From contig NC_059481.1 in NCBI RefSeq assembly GCF_018139145.2, positions 11,644,368-11,708,367 of the forward strand: DNA of 64,000 nucleotides. The letters run 5' to 3'. The notes under the pieces were generated by a model. The model was not told the origin of the DNA. It did no database searches and saw only the letters and a list, made by a program, of their open reading frames with translations. This document shows, piece after piece, positions 1 through 14,109 of this stretch (the stretch's first letter is position 1; every line of letters starts with the position of its first letter). A program made the position numbers and the translations under genes. Origin of the DNA: Gymnogyps californianus (taxonomy: Eukaryota; Chordata; Aves; Accipitriformes; Cathartidae).

Positions 1-3000
1 CTCCTGTGTCAAATGCCATCTTACAGCAATGTGGGCACCACTGTGTACCATTGCCCTTGGAGTTAGCAGAGCAGTCTTAGATTTACTTCTCACTGTTCTC
101 ATTTCAAAAGCAGTATTTCTGCGATTGGCACTGAGATAACGGAAACACAGTTGCTTGCTGATCTCAAGACAGCATTTTTAGAAGAACCGCTATGATGAGA
201 CAGCAATCTGAGGAAAGATATCATCAATGTGTTCATTGGATCAGAGATTGGGCCAGGTCATGGAGTAATATACTAATCCTAATTACAATCTAGGCCACTT
301 TTTGATGAGTTACAAAGTTGTCTACTCTTGAATATGTCATCATATAGGGCATGTGTGGCACACAGCTAAGATATTAAGCATGGTATGCTTATATAGCTGG
401 CACTGAAAGGTGAGTGTGCACTTTGTTTATGTGAACTTGCAGATTTTCTTCCGTTTCAGATAAAAACAAATGAGCGACGATCTTTGGAGGATGTGGGGAG
501 GGAGAAATGAGTCTCACTAGGCTGCATCACTTTCTAAGAGAAAGGAAATAATGAGCTTAAACTGAAATAAATTATTTTTACAACTATCCTGGAGAAAATT
601 TTCAAGTATGCAGAGGGAGTACACAGAGTTGGAGCTGCCAGCACTGTCAGTGCTCTGACAGCTAATATGACTAAATAAGATCAGCTCCCACCTATGAGAG
701 CATCAGGAAGGGTTCAGAGATTGCTTAAGATAAAACAGTTGGCAAAGAAATGAAGTACAAGAGCTTTCTTCTTTTGAGGTACAGTAGGCACACAAATCCC
801 ATTATTTTTCTAATAGTGTTTTACACACACCTCTCCCTCACCACTTTGAAACTCATTTGAGCTGCTCATACAGTTCAAAAAATGCCCTCTTTGGTTGTCT
901 TGGGTGGGACATCCATCTGATTTACTGTGCTGCATGCAAGTTAGTCAAAAGAATCAGGACAAATGGCTCTTGGTATTTTCAGCAGATATTTGGTTTCTTC
1001 TCTGTACCTGATGCTGTATTTCTTTTAAAGGAGAGAGTTTAAAAAAAAAAAGAGGTTTCAGGTCTAAAAGTCTGAGAAGAGAATCCACAGGTTCCTCTGT
1101 CTTTATACATTCAATGTGCTCATAAATTTTTCACTGAAAAATAGGGAGAAATTAATAATGTTTTACAGATGGGTTCAAGCATGTGTTAAGTATTCAAGAG
1201 GTTTCAAATGAGATCTAATACATTTAAATGCAATTTTATCCATGTCTTTCTGGTCTGCACTGTATGGCATATTGCCCTGTTCTTCATATGGCCTTGTAGG
1301 TGAATTAGCAACCATAGCATAAATCCATATGAAAAGGTGAAATTATTAGATCTTATGCAAACAGCATGATTTGCATTTCAGTAAGTTTCACAGGTTGCCT
1401 CATACATAGAAACTTTCAGTTGTGAGTCTTGATGTATTTTTAGTCCTTGAAAATCCTTTGGTTACAGCTCAGATTTGTCTTTAAGTGGCAAAATGAGTGC
1501 AGTACATTCCGGTTGCCTGTATTGTCTCCTTTCTTGGAGACATATCCTTGTCCTATGACTCTTCTCTGCTTGCCAGGCCTAGACAAGATGGCTCTGCTGA
1601 AAAGCTGTCACTACAAATTGTCATTGACTTCAGCGGAGGGATGATTTTTTCCCCCTTGTCATTTCCATAATAGGATTACAAAGATTTACAGAGTTACACT
1701 GTTCTAGGAGACCTGATAGCTGGACTAGTGTCAGGTCCCTCCACGAGTATGCTGTGAGCTTTGTCACAGTTTTAATAATTGCCATAGTACTTTAAATTAG
1801 GATAAAGCACCATATTCCTGTGAAACCATAGAAAACATCTTGAGGGTGTAATGAGTTTCAGCTGATGCCTGCTGGTTATTCTTATTCAAATCCTTCCAGA
1901 CCAGGAAGGAAGATTTGCAGAGGATTGTGGTATCAGCCAGTTTTACATAGCTAGAAGATCTGTGTGCAAGAAATTAATGATTTGTGTTAACAAGAGTTAT
2001 TTAACATCAGTGTATTTTAATTTTTCTTTTGGCAAAGAAAAGTGTAAGCAGTCCACAGAGCCAACTGTAGGCGCTCCTGATGTTGATGGACTATTTTGAC
2101 CTCACTTAATTGGGTGTGGGTGAGAACAGAAATGTGTGGAGACAGCAGGTCCAGTGTTTGGTTTGTTCTGCTGCTTCTTTTAGGGCTCTTTACTGTTTTG
2201 TAGTGAAAAGGTCCCTTACTGACAAAAAGTCTTTAGTTGCCAAAAAAATTTGGCATAGGAACTGATGAGCTGGATGCCATACCGGGTCCTCTGACATGGC
2301 CGGGTCCCTCCAGGAGCAATGGTGTAAGTCAGCCTTCTTCCCCTGGAGTCATGTCAGCACATCAGCTGAGAACAGGACGTGGCACTTGACTTCAGTGTCC
2401 TGCATGGGGCAAGCCTTTTCCCCTTTCCTCCCTTGCTACAGCACAGCGCAAGGCCTGCATGTGCCCAGGGAAAATGCACTTTTTCTTTCAGTAATGCTGC
2501 TTTGAAGTGTGGAGCCTCTTTTGAAGACTGTCCTAATCTCTGAGTGCTTTAGTACTGCCTGGTTTTGGGACACAGTGCAGAAATCATGTGTTTTCAGTAA
2601 TAATGTACATGAGTACCGTCACAGAGATGAGGGGTCTGGCTGACTTAAGGATGTGAGGGTGATATAATTGTTCAACTGAGCTTTTGAGGGAAAAGCAGCC
2701 AATATAGTGCATGTCTGACATACTTGGACTGTCTAGGCCTACTCTGTACCAGAGAAGTCAGCACCAACTATATGATAAAATGGTGTGCTTAGGACAGAAA
2801 ACCTACACCTATAGGACACCTGTCCACCTACAGGACAGAAAAACAGGGCCCAATGGCTAAGCTCACTACAACTATTATCCTCATTTAGCAGAAAAGGACA
2901 CTGTTTCCTGTCTATCTGAAAGCAACGAAAAGGCACCCCTTGTCCCACAACACACACAAACGTGCTCCATTTCAAATCAGGGGACGAGTTACCTCAGTAA

Positions 3001-6000
3001 AAATGAGGCACATAAGTGTTGCCAGTTCCATGCTAGAAGCCTTTCAGAAATGCCTTGCTGTTATCTGTAGCCATTGCCACTTGGTTTGAATGTGGAAAGA
3101 GCTGTCAAAAGCCTCGGAGGAACTCTATCAACATCCTACAGGTGTTGTCTCAGGATTTCAGTGCTATCGGTTTTGATTAAAGCAGCATCTTCTGCATTTG
3201 TTTCCCTAAATGCTTTACTACCCAAAGTAATAAACACAGATGTTCTGGACTCTCTTGTCAAGAACAAAAAAATCTGTACAATAAAAGTCCACCTTTTAAA
3301 TAGAGAAACTGTAAAATATCTCTACTTCCCAAGTATTATTTAATGGTAATGAAGAGAGCGTAAGATGAGCTATATTGGAAAAGCAATAACAGCCAAGTTG
3401 CTGTACATGACATCTAATTTCTGTATCAATTGATTTACCTGTTATTGATATACTGCAGTATTTATATACCCTGCCCCCAAAAATGAAACATTAGGTATGG
3501 CAAACTGCTCCTCCTTGCTGAACACCAGTGTAGTTAGAGTCTGTGCTCTTTTTTGATTACCTTGCTAATAGGATAGTCTAAGCATTTTTTCCCCTTAATC
3601 TGGGAATACCTATATACAATTAGGGTCGTCTGCATAGCTAGCTAAAGAGCCTGCAAGCACATGACAGTAGCTTTGTGGAGAAGCTGTGATAAACCTTGTA
3701 TTCTGTGAGGGGACTGTGTTTCAATTTGTGTGTGCATTTCAAGTAGGGTCCTCAAAAGCACTTGGTCTTGGCCTTGCCCTCAGTGAGATTGCTAGAAGTT
3801 GTTAGGTCACCACTAAAAACAATTGCAAAACATCTTTCATCCTTCCCCTTTAAATGGCAGATAGGGAACTGCATGGCTGAGGGGAGTTTTGGTCCTGGGT
3901 CACTGGTGGAAATATGATTCAGGTCCTTTGGAACTGACAAGTCATTGCTGTGCGACAGCTCTCCGGCAGGTTTCGGTCTCGTTCTGGTATCTAATGGGTA
4001 GTAAAAGTTGACAAGAAATCCTCCTAAGTGCTACCAGACAGGCTCTCCTCTAGGCAATCACAGCAAAGAAGCAGAGGTTGAAAAGGAGTGAGCGAGCATG
4101 AAGCTTAAATCTCTCTCTCTCTGCTGGGTTATCATGAAGGTGAAGTTAAGGCATATTACTAGGCAGCATGAGGGCAGCCTGGGTTACTGATGAATCTGCT
4201 TTGCAAATAAACAGTGACATCTACTTATCACACTGTCCTACTGATATCCCTCACACGTACCAGGGTCACTTGCTTTCTAACTGTAAGAAACCTTTTTTTT
4301 CCCCCCTCTTCTCTCACATATTCCCACCTCTGTTACAACAGTACTCAAAGGAATTTTTTCTACAAGTCGAAGTTGTATGCCCACAGCAGAGGCAGATGCA
4401 ATTCTGGGTTGAATGAACAGCATGTCCAGTCAGGGAACTTTGACCATATCACATGGCAGAGAAGTACACAAAGTACTAACTACTGTGGCTGGAGGGGTAA
4501 CTAAACCCCCCCAGCCTGCTGCAGCATGTCCAGCCCATTCCCGAAATCTGAATCAGGGTATATAATGATGTTGTTCATTCGAAACATACTCACAGTTATA
4601 GCAAAAGTAGTAGTTGGTTCTATATGGACCCAAAAGTAAGTATTTCAAAATACCAACATGTAATTTGTCATCATTAATTTCAAAATCCACGTTCTAAAAA
4701 CGTGAAAACAGGAGGCTCATGTCTCCTGAAGTCAGGAGGCCACTGAACCAAGTTCACTTTAAAAACTTTGACCATGGCTTTCTAAATCAGCCTGTGAAAT
4801 AGCTTATAAGACACTATTACACCAGACCACATTCCCTTCACATGACCGTAAATTGTAGAAACTTACTTTTGGCTAATCAAAGACTTAAGGCTGCAGTAAT
4901 AAGGGCTTCATTACAAAAGCACAGGTAGATTTCAGCACTGCCTATGCTGTTCAGCATCTGGCACTCACGGAGAAATTACAGGCTGTTGAGTTTAGATGTG
5001 TAGATGCTGTGCAATGTTTCATAGCTTACTAAGGAAATTTTTTTTTTCGGTTCAGGAGAGCAAATAGCTTACATTGGTGTGTTCTATCAAATTCAAGCTG
5101 ACACAGTCACTCCATAAGGAACATCCATATTTCCAATATATTTATGATCAAATGTTTTAGACACCACAACCAGAAAATGTAAAATAATTCACTTACAAGA
5201 CAACACAATTGCAAGGTGTTCCAGGTCTGTGCTGGCAAAGGTTACTGGAGATTATGTATGGACGCGCACAGCTAGCAGGGCTGCTGTTCTAACAAAAGGA
5301 TGAGAAAAGGCCTTTAAATAGCCTGGAATACTTGGATAACCTAAAAAGCTGTAAAAAACCCCAAAAAACAGAAACCAAAACATTTTTAGAAAAACAATGG
5401 ATTGAAAATATCAAAGTGAAACACGTCACTGGTCCTGTGCAGAGGCCAAGACTCGGCGCAAGGAACACAAAGCAGCTTTCAGGGTGGCATTCAACTTTTC
5501 TCATGCAGATTTTTTTCCTTATCTGGTGTAAAAATTGTAGACCTTGTCTGCTGTCCCCGTACATCCTTCATTTCCTTGCCGGGTACCAGCCAGATCTCAC
5601 CATGCCTTTACATACATCTTTCCCCCTCAGTGCTGCACTGAATTCCTGCCCCCATACCTTCATTTGATATGTTGACAAATATCACTAATTTACAAATATT
5701 TTTTAAAAAAAAGGATATACTCAAAGCCGATCTGGACAATTTTAAATCATTCAAATTGTCTTTAATTAAGGCTGTGTTTTCTAACAGAATAGCTATTTTA
5801 ATATACTAGTTACTGTAGGTTCAGTTGTATTAGCATAACTTTAATCTTTAATCCTACAGGAATAAGCAACACTTCTATATTTTTTTTAAATATACCAACA
5901 GAGGGAGATATATAGCTCTGACTGCATGGATGTATTGAGGCAGCCCAGTATGTGTCTATGTGTAAGGCTGAGATCCACAGAGGCAACTAAATATGGTTGA

Positions 6001-6189
6001 TTTCAATAAAAGCCCAGTGCCTAAATGCTGTGGTAGCATCTAAATCATCTATAAATGCTTCTAATCTTGTACAGCACCTGAAAAGTTGTGAAAATTCCTA
6101 CAAGTGAGAAACAATGGTTTTTTTGATGGTTTCAGAAAATTGTTACAAAGACAGTTTACGTATCCTTTTGCTATCAACAGCACACATGC
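1..6189. other. Unique intergenic or intronic DNA, no gene seen
   Basis: All frames are broken by frequent stops. The longest open frames are about 110 codons, with no recognisable domain, no splice-flanked exon pattern and no codon bias. The only simple repeats are a short (CT)6 run near 4110-4122 and brief A or T homopolymers. I recognise no interspersed repeat here, though very old ones could be missed by eye. Confidence 0.6.
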
Positions 6190-6480
6190 TTTGTGCTCTG
6201 CAGCGTGTCATCAAATGCTTCAGTTAATTACTCACTAATTATAACACTGTTGAATGGCTACACTGTGGCAACCATATAATTATGGAGCATAAAGTACTGA
6301 GCAGTTGCAAGGCTGAGCATATTGACTGATTACAATAAATCCCCTGCTTATTGTTGATATTTTTCACCTGCTTAACAATTGTAATGTTTGCCTATCATAC
6401 CCTCAAACTCAGAGCAATATGAAGTGTTAGTAGCAGAAGTTAATTAAAGTTAAAAGCAGGTAAGCTGTATTGAAATGGTA
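6190..6480. promoter_or_regulatory. Candidate conserved non-coding block, homeodomain-motif rich
   Basis: The stretch is AT-rich but of complex composition, with no repeat signature and no open frame. It holds several TAATTA-type cores (for example in ttaattactcactaattata near 6224 and ttaattaaagtt near 6440), which are typical homeodomain binding cores. Such blocks in gene deserts are often vertebrate enhancers. This is inference from texture and motif density only; conservation was not tested. Confidence 0.2.
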
Positions 6481-8257
6481 GTGTATGATGACAAATGTGT
6501 GTTGAAACACAAAACCTGGAAATGGCCATTCACAGCAGCCAGGGCACAGCATTCCTCTCACACCCACAGTGTAACTCCCTCACTGAAACAGGGAAAAGGA
6601 GAAAGGGGTCACTGATGTTTTACAAATACAGTGTGGTGAGTCAGAATCTCAGGGCAGCTCACAGAGACGGGGAGGGAGTTTAGCTTGTGTGTCCTTCCAG
6701 GCTTCCAGCATCACCAGGGGGAGAAGCCATTGAAAGAGCTCCTGGAAACGTTGCCAGCTAATGAGCCCTACAGGGACTCTCCTGGCACGTTGGGGCTGGC
6801 TGGAATACCACGTGCCCCTGCTTTACCGGCGGAGTCCCCATCTCTGGCTGGCAGGAAGCAGATGATGCACAGCTGGCTCAGGTTATACTTCCCAAACAGT
6901 CTCTTACATCACAGGAAATGTCAAATAACCATCTTAGGGCAGTTGCCTAGGCTGCTTTATGCTTGCTGGTACAAAGTGTAACTAAAGATCTGCATCCACC
7001 CTTTTTTATGTTGAAAGAAAGAAAAAAAAATCCAGCCCTGGAACAAGATATTTTTCTCCTTGTGCTTTCCACAAATCATTTTTTCTGGCCCCTCAAAATA
7101 GACTGATATTCAGGATCTTGGAAAGTGTATACTAAGCTGTCACTGCCATTCATATCTTACACTGTAGCCAAGAACAAGATACAAAGCTGTTCAGCAAAAC
7201 ACACTAATTCATTAAAACTCAATGAAAGCCTTGCTTGCTCATGCTGCTACAAGTAGTTCTTACTTTGTTTTCAGAACGGAATGGCGAAGCAGGAAATGTC
7301 TGATCAAAGAGTTTTCAACTTCATAGTTAGGAAAGTGAGTCACTCAACACTTGTGCGGTTCTTCATTCACTAACAATGCCACCTGCTGAATAAATATGCA
7401 CTCAGAGGAAGGCTCAATGATTGTCATGTGCAGAATATCCAAGTGGTACATAGTCAACTTTTCACTTCCAAGTAAACATGAAGTTTTTTCCACAAAGACA
7501 AACCTTTCTTATAATGTACTGCTAGTTCCTTCCCTGTGAATAGAGGTTGACTCTTGGAGTGGCCTTGCCTTTTCTCTATATTTAAGAGCTCTGAAAGTTG
7601 ACAGGAAACCTACAGGGTCTGTGTGATCTATTAGTGTAAAAGGATTGACAGTACACTTTGAAGCTTCTGTCTTTATTGTTGGTGTTCATTATCAAAAAGA
7701 ATAAAATGTTTTAGCAAGACGTGATAAATTAATGCCATATGGAAGACTGCAGCAATTAGTGGGTCTGGATTTGGACTACACTAGGAAGAAGATAATTGCT
7801 AGTGTAATTACACACAGCTCCAGACAGTGGTGTATCTGACCCATGGTCATTTTTATGCCCATACTAAAATGACAATAATAATCCAGCAATAGAATGTCAC
7901 ACCGTTCTCCTCTCTGAATCCTCTTAGCATTGTTACAGCTGATAATGCATCTGCAGTCTGTACATTTTTCTCAGAGTGTTCGGTTTGTTTTGGAAATGTT
8001 CCATTCCTCAACCATCACATAAACTTTGGTGTAAGTGATAGCCTGGACCTGGAAGAGTTTCAGGACACAAAAAGGGAGGGCATTTACTGCTTTTCAATGC
8101 CTGTTGAGAATGATAGACTGGTAGGATCTTCTGTGGATGATATACGTAAAGTGCATGGATGTTTACCAGTATATTCAGTATATTTAAAAAAGCAGGTTAC
8201 TAAAAAGGAGACTCCAGAGAGACAGCAAGGCTGTTCACTCTTTATACTTTATCCTAC
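6481..8257. other. Unique sequence between candidate block and LTR 1
   Basis: No gene, RNA or clear repeat is seen. Short open frames at 6495-6981 have no recognisable domain. The last five bases (8253-8257, cctac) form the left copy of the target-site duplication of the solo LTR that follows. Confidence 0.55.
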
Positions 8258-8387
8258 TGTCCTGGTTTCGGCTGGGATAGAGTTAACTCTCTTCTTAGTA
8301 GCTGGTACAGTGCTGTGTTTTGGATTTAGAGTGAGAGTACTGTTGATAACACGCTGATGTTTTAGTTGTTGCTAAGTAGCACTTATC

Positions 8388-8657
8388 TTAATTTAAGGAT
8401 TTTTCAGTTTCCCATGCTCTGCCAGCAAGCAGGTGTGCAAGAAGCTGGGAGGGAGCACAGCCAGGGCAGCTGACCTGGACTAGCCAAAGGGGTATTCCAT
8501 ACCATAGAACATCATGCCCAGTATATAAACAGGGGGGAGTTGGCCAGGAGGGGCAGATCGCTGCTCTGGCATCGGTCAGCGGGTGGTGAGCAATTGCATT
8601 GTGCATCACTGGGGTTTTTTTTTTCCCCTCTTCTTTTTTTGTTATATTCCTTTCCAT
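8388..8657 (-). other. Antisense open frame inside solo LTR 1, not a gene
   Basis: An 89-codon frame reads antisense through the U3 region. Equivalent frames appear at the same place in the other two LTR copies (17568-17834 and 51102-51293) and share peptide cores such as CPGC followed by PSQLL. The similarity comes from descent of the LTRs. No signal, domain or promoter supports translation. It is listed because it could be mistaken for a small conserved protein. Confidence 0.6.
8522..8529 (+). promoter_or_regulatory. TATA box of solo LTR 1
   Basis: TATATAAA followed by a G-rich run lies at the position equivalent to the TATA boxes of the other two LTR copies. It is the presumed U3 core promoter. 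Whether it still drives transcription is unknown. Confidence 0.7.
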
Positions 8658-8717
8658 TACAATTATTATTTTTTTTAATTATTATTATTATTGTTAGTAT
8701 TATATTTTACTTTAATT

Positions 8718-8723
8718 ATTAAA
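8718..8723 (+). terminator. Polyadenylation signal of solo LTR 1
   Basis: ATTAAA lies about 190 bp downstream of the TATA box and is followed by a T-rich stretch (cgttcttatctcaacccatg) that is shared with the other LTR copies. This is the likely R-region poly(A) signal. Confidence 0.6.
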
Positions 8724-8856
8724 CCGTTCTTATCTCAACCCATGAGTTTTACCTTCTTTCCCGATTCTCCTCCCCATCCCACTGGGAGCAGGGGGGGAGT
8801 GAGGGAGCGGCTGCGTGGTGCTTAGCTGCTGGCTGGGGTTAAACCACGACACCTAC

Positions 8857-11800
8857 GATAGTTCTGGTCCCTTCTTTATTTTTTTTTTGTGTCTGAATTC
8901 AGTTATGTCTTTTGTATTGTTGTAACTGGGCCTGATTCTGGCCAACCTGCTATGAATTCTCTGAGACATCTGTGCACCTTTGAGCTTTTTTCTCATTCAA
9001 AGCAGCATTTCCTTTGGAATTTTAAAACAATTCATCCTTAGGATAATTTTCTTACGTTTATTTCCTTGACATCCATAGAGTCGCACCAGGGAAAAGTTTG
9101 ACCCCTTTCTCTTCAATGTGTCTCTTAGAAAAAAGTGACTCATGGCTTTTAAAAATCCTTTTGTTTTGTGAAGATGGGACCTTCAGAACATTGTCAAGAT
9201 GAGGCCAGGTTATGAGCTGGGAACAAGAGAGGATGAACAGGTTTCCCTTTACCATTCTTGTGGATTCAGATTTAGAGCATTTTTGAAAGGCTAATATGAA
9301 TCTTGCTTCTCCTCCTTCCAAACTCTTTTTGGTCCTTAGAAGCTCTTGCAAACACAAGCCTTGTACAGTTTCGCTAGTTTTGGGAGCAGGGATTTGTAGG
9401 CAAAAAACATTCAGGCTTTGATTTTGCAGAATGAGGTGCAAGGAAATGTGTTTCAGATCATGGGACACAGGGGAAACTGCTGCATTGCCACCCTGCACAG
9501 ACCCATGTGGAGTGCTGGAGATAGTAGCTCCATTTAGCATGAAGTCAAGTCACACTTGGAAAGTGCCACATAATAGTATGGGGTCAATCCAGTACTGCTG
9601 CAATAAATGGGAGCTTTGTAATTTATTCCCATGTCTTAGCCTCACAACATGCAGAAGCAATAAGAACACTGGACCAAAACACTGCTTCTGATTCCTGTTC
9701 CGTGAAATGTGGGTATCAGTCAAGTGTTGTTATGAGCTCTGAAAAGTTCAGTAGTCTGAACTTTTACTAATTGTACAATTCAGAGAAGAAGGCTGTTCTT
9801 GTCAAGAAGGGAGCCAGAGGCATACGTGATGTAAATCTGCAGTTCCATTGATTTCAGCAGAACCAAACAGGCTTATACTACATCAAGAAATACGATGGGA
9901 AATGATCAACAAATGATGGGAAATGAATCATTTTAACCCCTAAAAAGCCATATCAGCATGCAAAAATCTCAGTGAAACATATGCGAACCATAAGCGCATA
10001 GATTTGAGCACATGGCTGAGGGTACCTGTGACGTAGTTTAGACTCTAAATTACCTAGAAAATGAATCCGTAAGTATTAGAAAGGTGAAGGGTAGTTCTGC
10101 TGTGGGTGCTGGAAGTTCACTAGGGCCCCACTCTTCACTCAAGTCCTTTTCACACTGAAGGTGCAGTTCTAGGGAATGAGAGGAGCTAGAACAGAGGAAT
10201 GTGGCTCTTTTCAGGTCATGGAAAGGACTGATTTTCTTTGTAAAGACTTTTTCCTTTAAATGTGCCAAGGATCATTTGCTGATTTAAAAGAACATTTCCC
10301 TCTTTGAAAGGGAACAAACAGCAGCTCTGTTTCATCTATATCAAGAGGTATAGCAGTGTGCAAGGGTAGCCAGGTGACAAATAGGCAGCCTGTGCCTGAG
10401 CACTCCCATTGTTAAATGCGCACGCGGAGCTGAACCCGTGTCAGGAGCTGCAGAAAGCAAACGTTTGTTGCACATGCTCCGCTAGTCCCATTATCAGCTT
10501 TGTAATGAACAAGCAAAAAGGAGCTGGTTTGTGACATAGCTCCTAACAGTACCACACAGTGTCGTTCATGAACGAAATTTAATCTGTGCTTGCAATTTAA
10601 TTCAGAATTATCCATTAATCATTTTTTCCTCCCCAGATATTGCCTTTGTAGTGAATGCAACTGTACACACTAGGCTCAGCTGGGCACATGGGCACTGGTA
10701 GTGAATGCAGGCAGCAGCCGAGCAGGAGCGGATGATGCTGACCCTCCTGCCTGCAGGGCTCAGTGCTGCACAGAGCTCTGCTGGCAGCTTCAGCAGCCAG
10801 CTTCTGTTATTCTTAATGCATTCATCTATCAAACAAGCTGAAAATGTTGCAGGAAACCATAGGTCTCCCGGGTCTATAGCTGTAGCTTGCCCAATGTGAA
10901 TTAACTCACAGCCTTTCCCCCAGCCACCCCTCCCCGGGGAAGGGTGTCTGGCTCCTGACTGCTGGCGCTGTACAGCATCAGGCAGGGGACTCCCACATCC
11001 AGGCAAGGGCACAGTGTTAGTGAGCGCAGAGATATGTGCAGAGGTGGTTCTTTCAGGGTAGCACAGGTAAAGGTGGTACTGAAAAAAAGCAGGTTTGTGA
11101 TCTTCCATATCCCAGGCAGCAACAACATGGGTTGATTTATCCCTGACCTAACATACACACTAGCACTGGCACAGGGACAGACTTGCCTCCAAACTTGCAG
11201 AAGCTGGCTGGGGCTACTGGGAAACCTCACCAGGGGTGAACTAGGTCCTGTGTAGAAATTCAAAGCCCAATTTCACCTGCTGGGAGCTGTGTGCAGCATG
11301 GACTCCAGCCTAGAGGGTTGGTTTTACCAGCTTTTGCCCACTTGTAAATGGCTGACTGAGGGAGTATAATGTTACAGCAGGGTGGATTTTCTTTTATTTC
11401 AGCAATGAACAGAGTTTCTGAGGAATAAAAATAAAACTGGGGACAATATGAGGAATTTTTTTAAAGGCAAAAACTTTTTTTTTTTAAAAAAAAACCTTTT
11501 CAACTTTCTGTTTTGGTGAGATGATACTTTTTATGAGAACACAAACCTCTATTAACAAAAGAATAGGTAAATTGGCTGGGTTAGATGAAATAAATAATTT
11601 TTTCTTGCCTCAAACCAAATGTTTTTTGATTTACTTGGAGTCTTATGTTTTTTCATAGAAGAAATGGCATAACAGGAAATCTCGAATTGTTTTGGTTTGA
11701 CCTGATCACATTTTTTTCAGCTTTTCCTTTCTTTTATTTTTGTTTTTTTGTTCACATGCTTTCCTCGCCAGTGACTCTTCTCTTTCCTCAAAATCACTCC

Positions 11801-14109
11801 ATGTTTGTATTAGGCTTGTGCCTGGAGTTGGCACAGAGCAAGCAGAGCTAGTTCTTTGACCTGCGTAGAGACTTTTGATGCCAAGGGTATTCTTTAATGA
11901 GATTTATGTCTGCCCAGTGACCCATCTGTGCTCTGACTGAGCTGGTACAACAGGGCCTTAGGGCAATGATGAAATAGGCATAGTATGCTAATCCACATCC
12001 TCGGCTACTTTTCACCATGTGCATGACAGATAAAATCCAAAACAAGCTCCCCTCTACCCTGAAATTCAGACAACAGAGCTATGCTGCAACCATATAATTC
12101 TCTGTTTGCATTTTCCTTCCTAACAAAGCAGGAATGGAAGACATACTTCCCTTTAAATCTGTCTTCAATTTGACACTCTAAAAATACTATTTGCTAACTT
12201 ATGATGAAAGCTTTGAATTTGCTTCTGTCAGGAGGATCTAGCCTACCTAACAACCAAAAGAGACACGAGAGAAATTGCTGTCATTCTGTGCGTTTTTCCT
12301 TTTGTTCTTTAAATTTGCAAAATTATTTTTCACATTTCTACCAATGAAACCAATCTCAAACTGGTTGAGACACAACTATGTAAAGAACAGAGCCTCTTAC
12401 AATAGGAAAGGGGGGAAAACATAATAGATGACTGGGCTGCCTTCTTTCATTTTTTGACCTTTAATTGAAAGATTGAAGATAAGTAGTTCCTGGGAGAAAG
12501 CAAAAGGCTGATTCACTTACCCTGTGGCTTTGAGTGAAAAAGCTTCCTGGAAGCCTTGCTATATATTATGAATCATCCTCTTGTCATTCCAAGATGTTCA
12601 TAGCCAAATAAAATGTTAGAAATGGATTGATAGTGGAGTGACGGGCAGTAGGGCCTAAGTGAGAGGTTAAAGGTCTCAAGATAATACATTCAGGCATCCC
12701 TCAGGACATTTTTGTAAAGCTGATGTTTCTGACCTCAGGAATCCTTGTCTCACTGTGTTAGGATTCACTGCTTAGAATAATGTCATTTTGAAAAGTTCAC
12801 TTGTTTTATATGAAGTTTTAAAAGTGAAGACTGTTTCAGTTTTCTTTCAGGGAAATCAGATGGAGTCATCATCACTTTATGCTTGTGGGATTGTAGACCA
12901 TGTGGGCTTCACTGATTATCAGTGTGCCTTTCAAACCCTGTAACAAACAAGAGTAGCTATAAAACAGGTTTGATCACAGTAAGCACAAAGGAATCAATTA
13001 TTAAATCCTTGAGGGTGGTACAGTGTACTATAAGTGGGAGAGAACAAGCTTTTGCATCTTTTGAGGCGACAGAACAGGGGTAAGAAGAGTAGCAATTCCT
13101 CTGCTTGGGATGGGGATCAAGTGTTTCACAGTATGGCAAAAATTCAATTGACCTTGAAAGTATGTGAGCCCCTTATTCTTTTTCAGAACCACATCCTCTC
13201 AAGATGCTCATTAGGACATTTAATCCTTACTGTTGACATAAGAGTTTGCTATATATTCTTTCCAAAATGTAACTCCTTCCCTTTTTTAAGATATATTTTT
13301 AATCAAGATGATAACTCAGCAACCGTTTCTTAAGCGGACTACCAAAACATTGAGTGCCAGACAACCAATGTTCCTATATACAATACTTTTATGGCCTCAT
13401 GTAAGTGTAAATTGAGGAATGTTACGTTTTCTATAGTTGTTCACTTTTAACCAAAGGAGAGGACAGGGGATGAACACACGTTTTGCTCTGCTGTGACCTC
13501 TTCCATCATACACATTTGACCAATGTACAATGCTTCCAAATCTCCACATGGACAGTGCCACTAGCCCTAGTACTCTGCAATGAGAGATGAAGAACTAGTG
13601 CTTTGTTACCAGTTTATTCAAAGGGCAAAAATACACAAATGTTTTAATGCCTTTCTTAAAGGCTTGATACTTAGGACTGGCATAATGGTACAACTCCATT
13701 GACATGTTCCCAATTCACAAGAGAGCCGAAACAGACTGTGAGATGTTTCTTAGATTGACTGAGCAGTAGCATTTAAAATCATTGCAGCTTGGATTTGAAA
13801 TGAGCACTTCACTGGGGTGAATACGGTACTGAAGAGTGAAGGCTTCTATGCCTTTTTCCGCTGATATTGTTTAGCTGGAGACAGCTTTCTGCAAGACTGG
13901 ATTACCAGGGCAAGAGTGCATTGATTTACATTCTGAAGGTTATCTTTCCAGTGGAAAAAGGCACAACAGTGTGTGTGGGTTTTTTTTAAAGTGAACATTT
14001 TGAGGAAAAATATATGCTAAAATAAAACTAGAGTTGAGGAGGAATAGTACTGAGTGGATTTCTAAACAGTGAACTTTAATACTGCAGGAGTGTGGGGTTT
14101 ATATTCTGG
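8857..14109. other. Unique sequence, no gene supported
   Basis: Two of the longest open frames of the window lie here on the minus strand (160 codons at 9058-9540 and 166 codons at 10608-11108). Neither shows a recognisable domain, signal peptide or splice context, and both lengths are within chance for this much sequence. The 10.7-11.0 kb patch is more GC-rich than its surroundings but has few CpGs. No interspersed repeat is recognised. Confidence 0.5.

Larger units (their letters stand above)
8258..8851 (+). mobile_element. Solo LTR 1 of an avian ERVL-like endogenous retrovirus
   Basis: This 594-bp element begins TGTCCTGGTTT and ends AAACCACGACA, an 11-base terminal inverted repeat with one mismatch and the TG...CA ends expected of an LTR. 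It is flanked by a perfect 5-bp duplication, cctac, at 8253-8257 and 8852-8856. A TATATAAA box (8522) and an ATTAAA signal (8718) read in the plus direction. An imperfect ATT-rich run lies just before the poly(A) signal. No internal retroviral sequence or second LTR is adjacent, so this is a solo LTR left by LTR-LTR recombination. The 5-bp duplication and the end sequences fit class III (ERVL-like) avian elements. The family name cannot be fixed without a library search. It closely resembles LTR 3 and is more distant from LTR 2. Confidence 0.9.

Noticed and set aside
9058..9540. 160-codon minus-strand open frame
   Set aside because: No domain or family recognised and no supporting signals. 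Kept only as a chance frame.
10608..11108. Longest open frame of the window (166 codons, minus strand)
   Set aside because: No recognisable domain, no splice or promoter context. The length is within chance for 64 kb read in six frames, and the GC-richer local composition lengthens frames.
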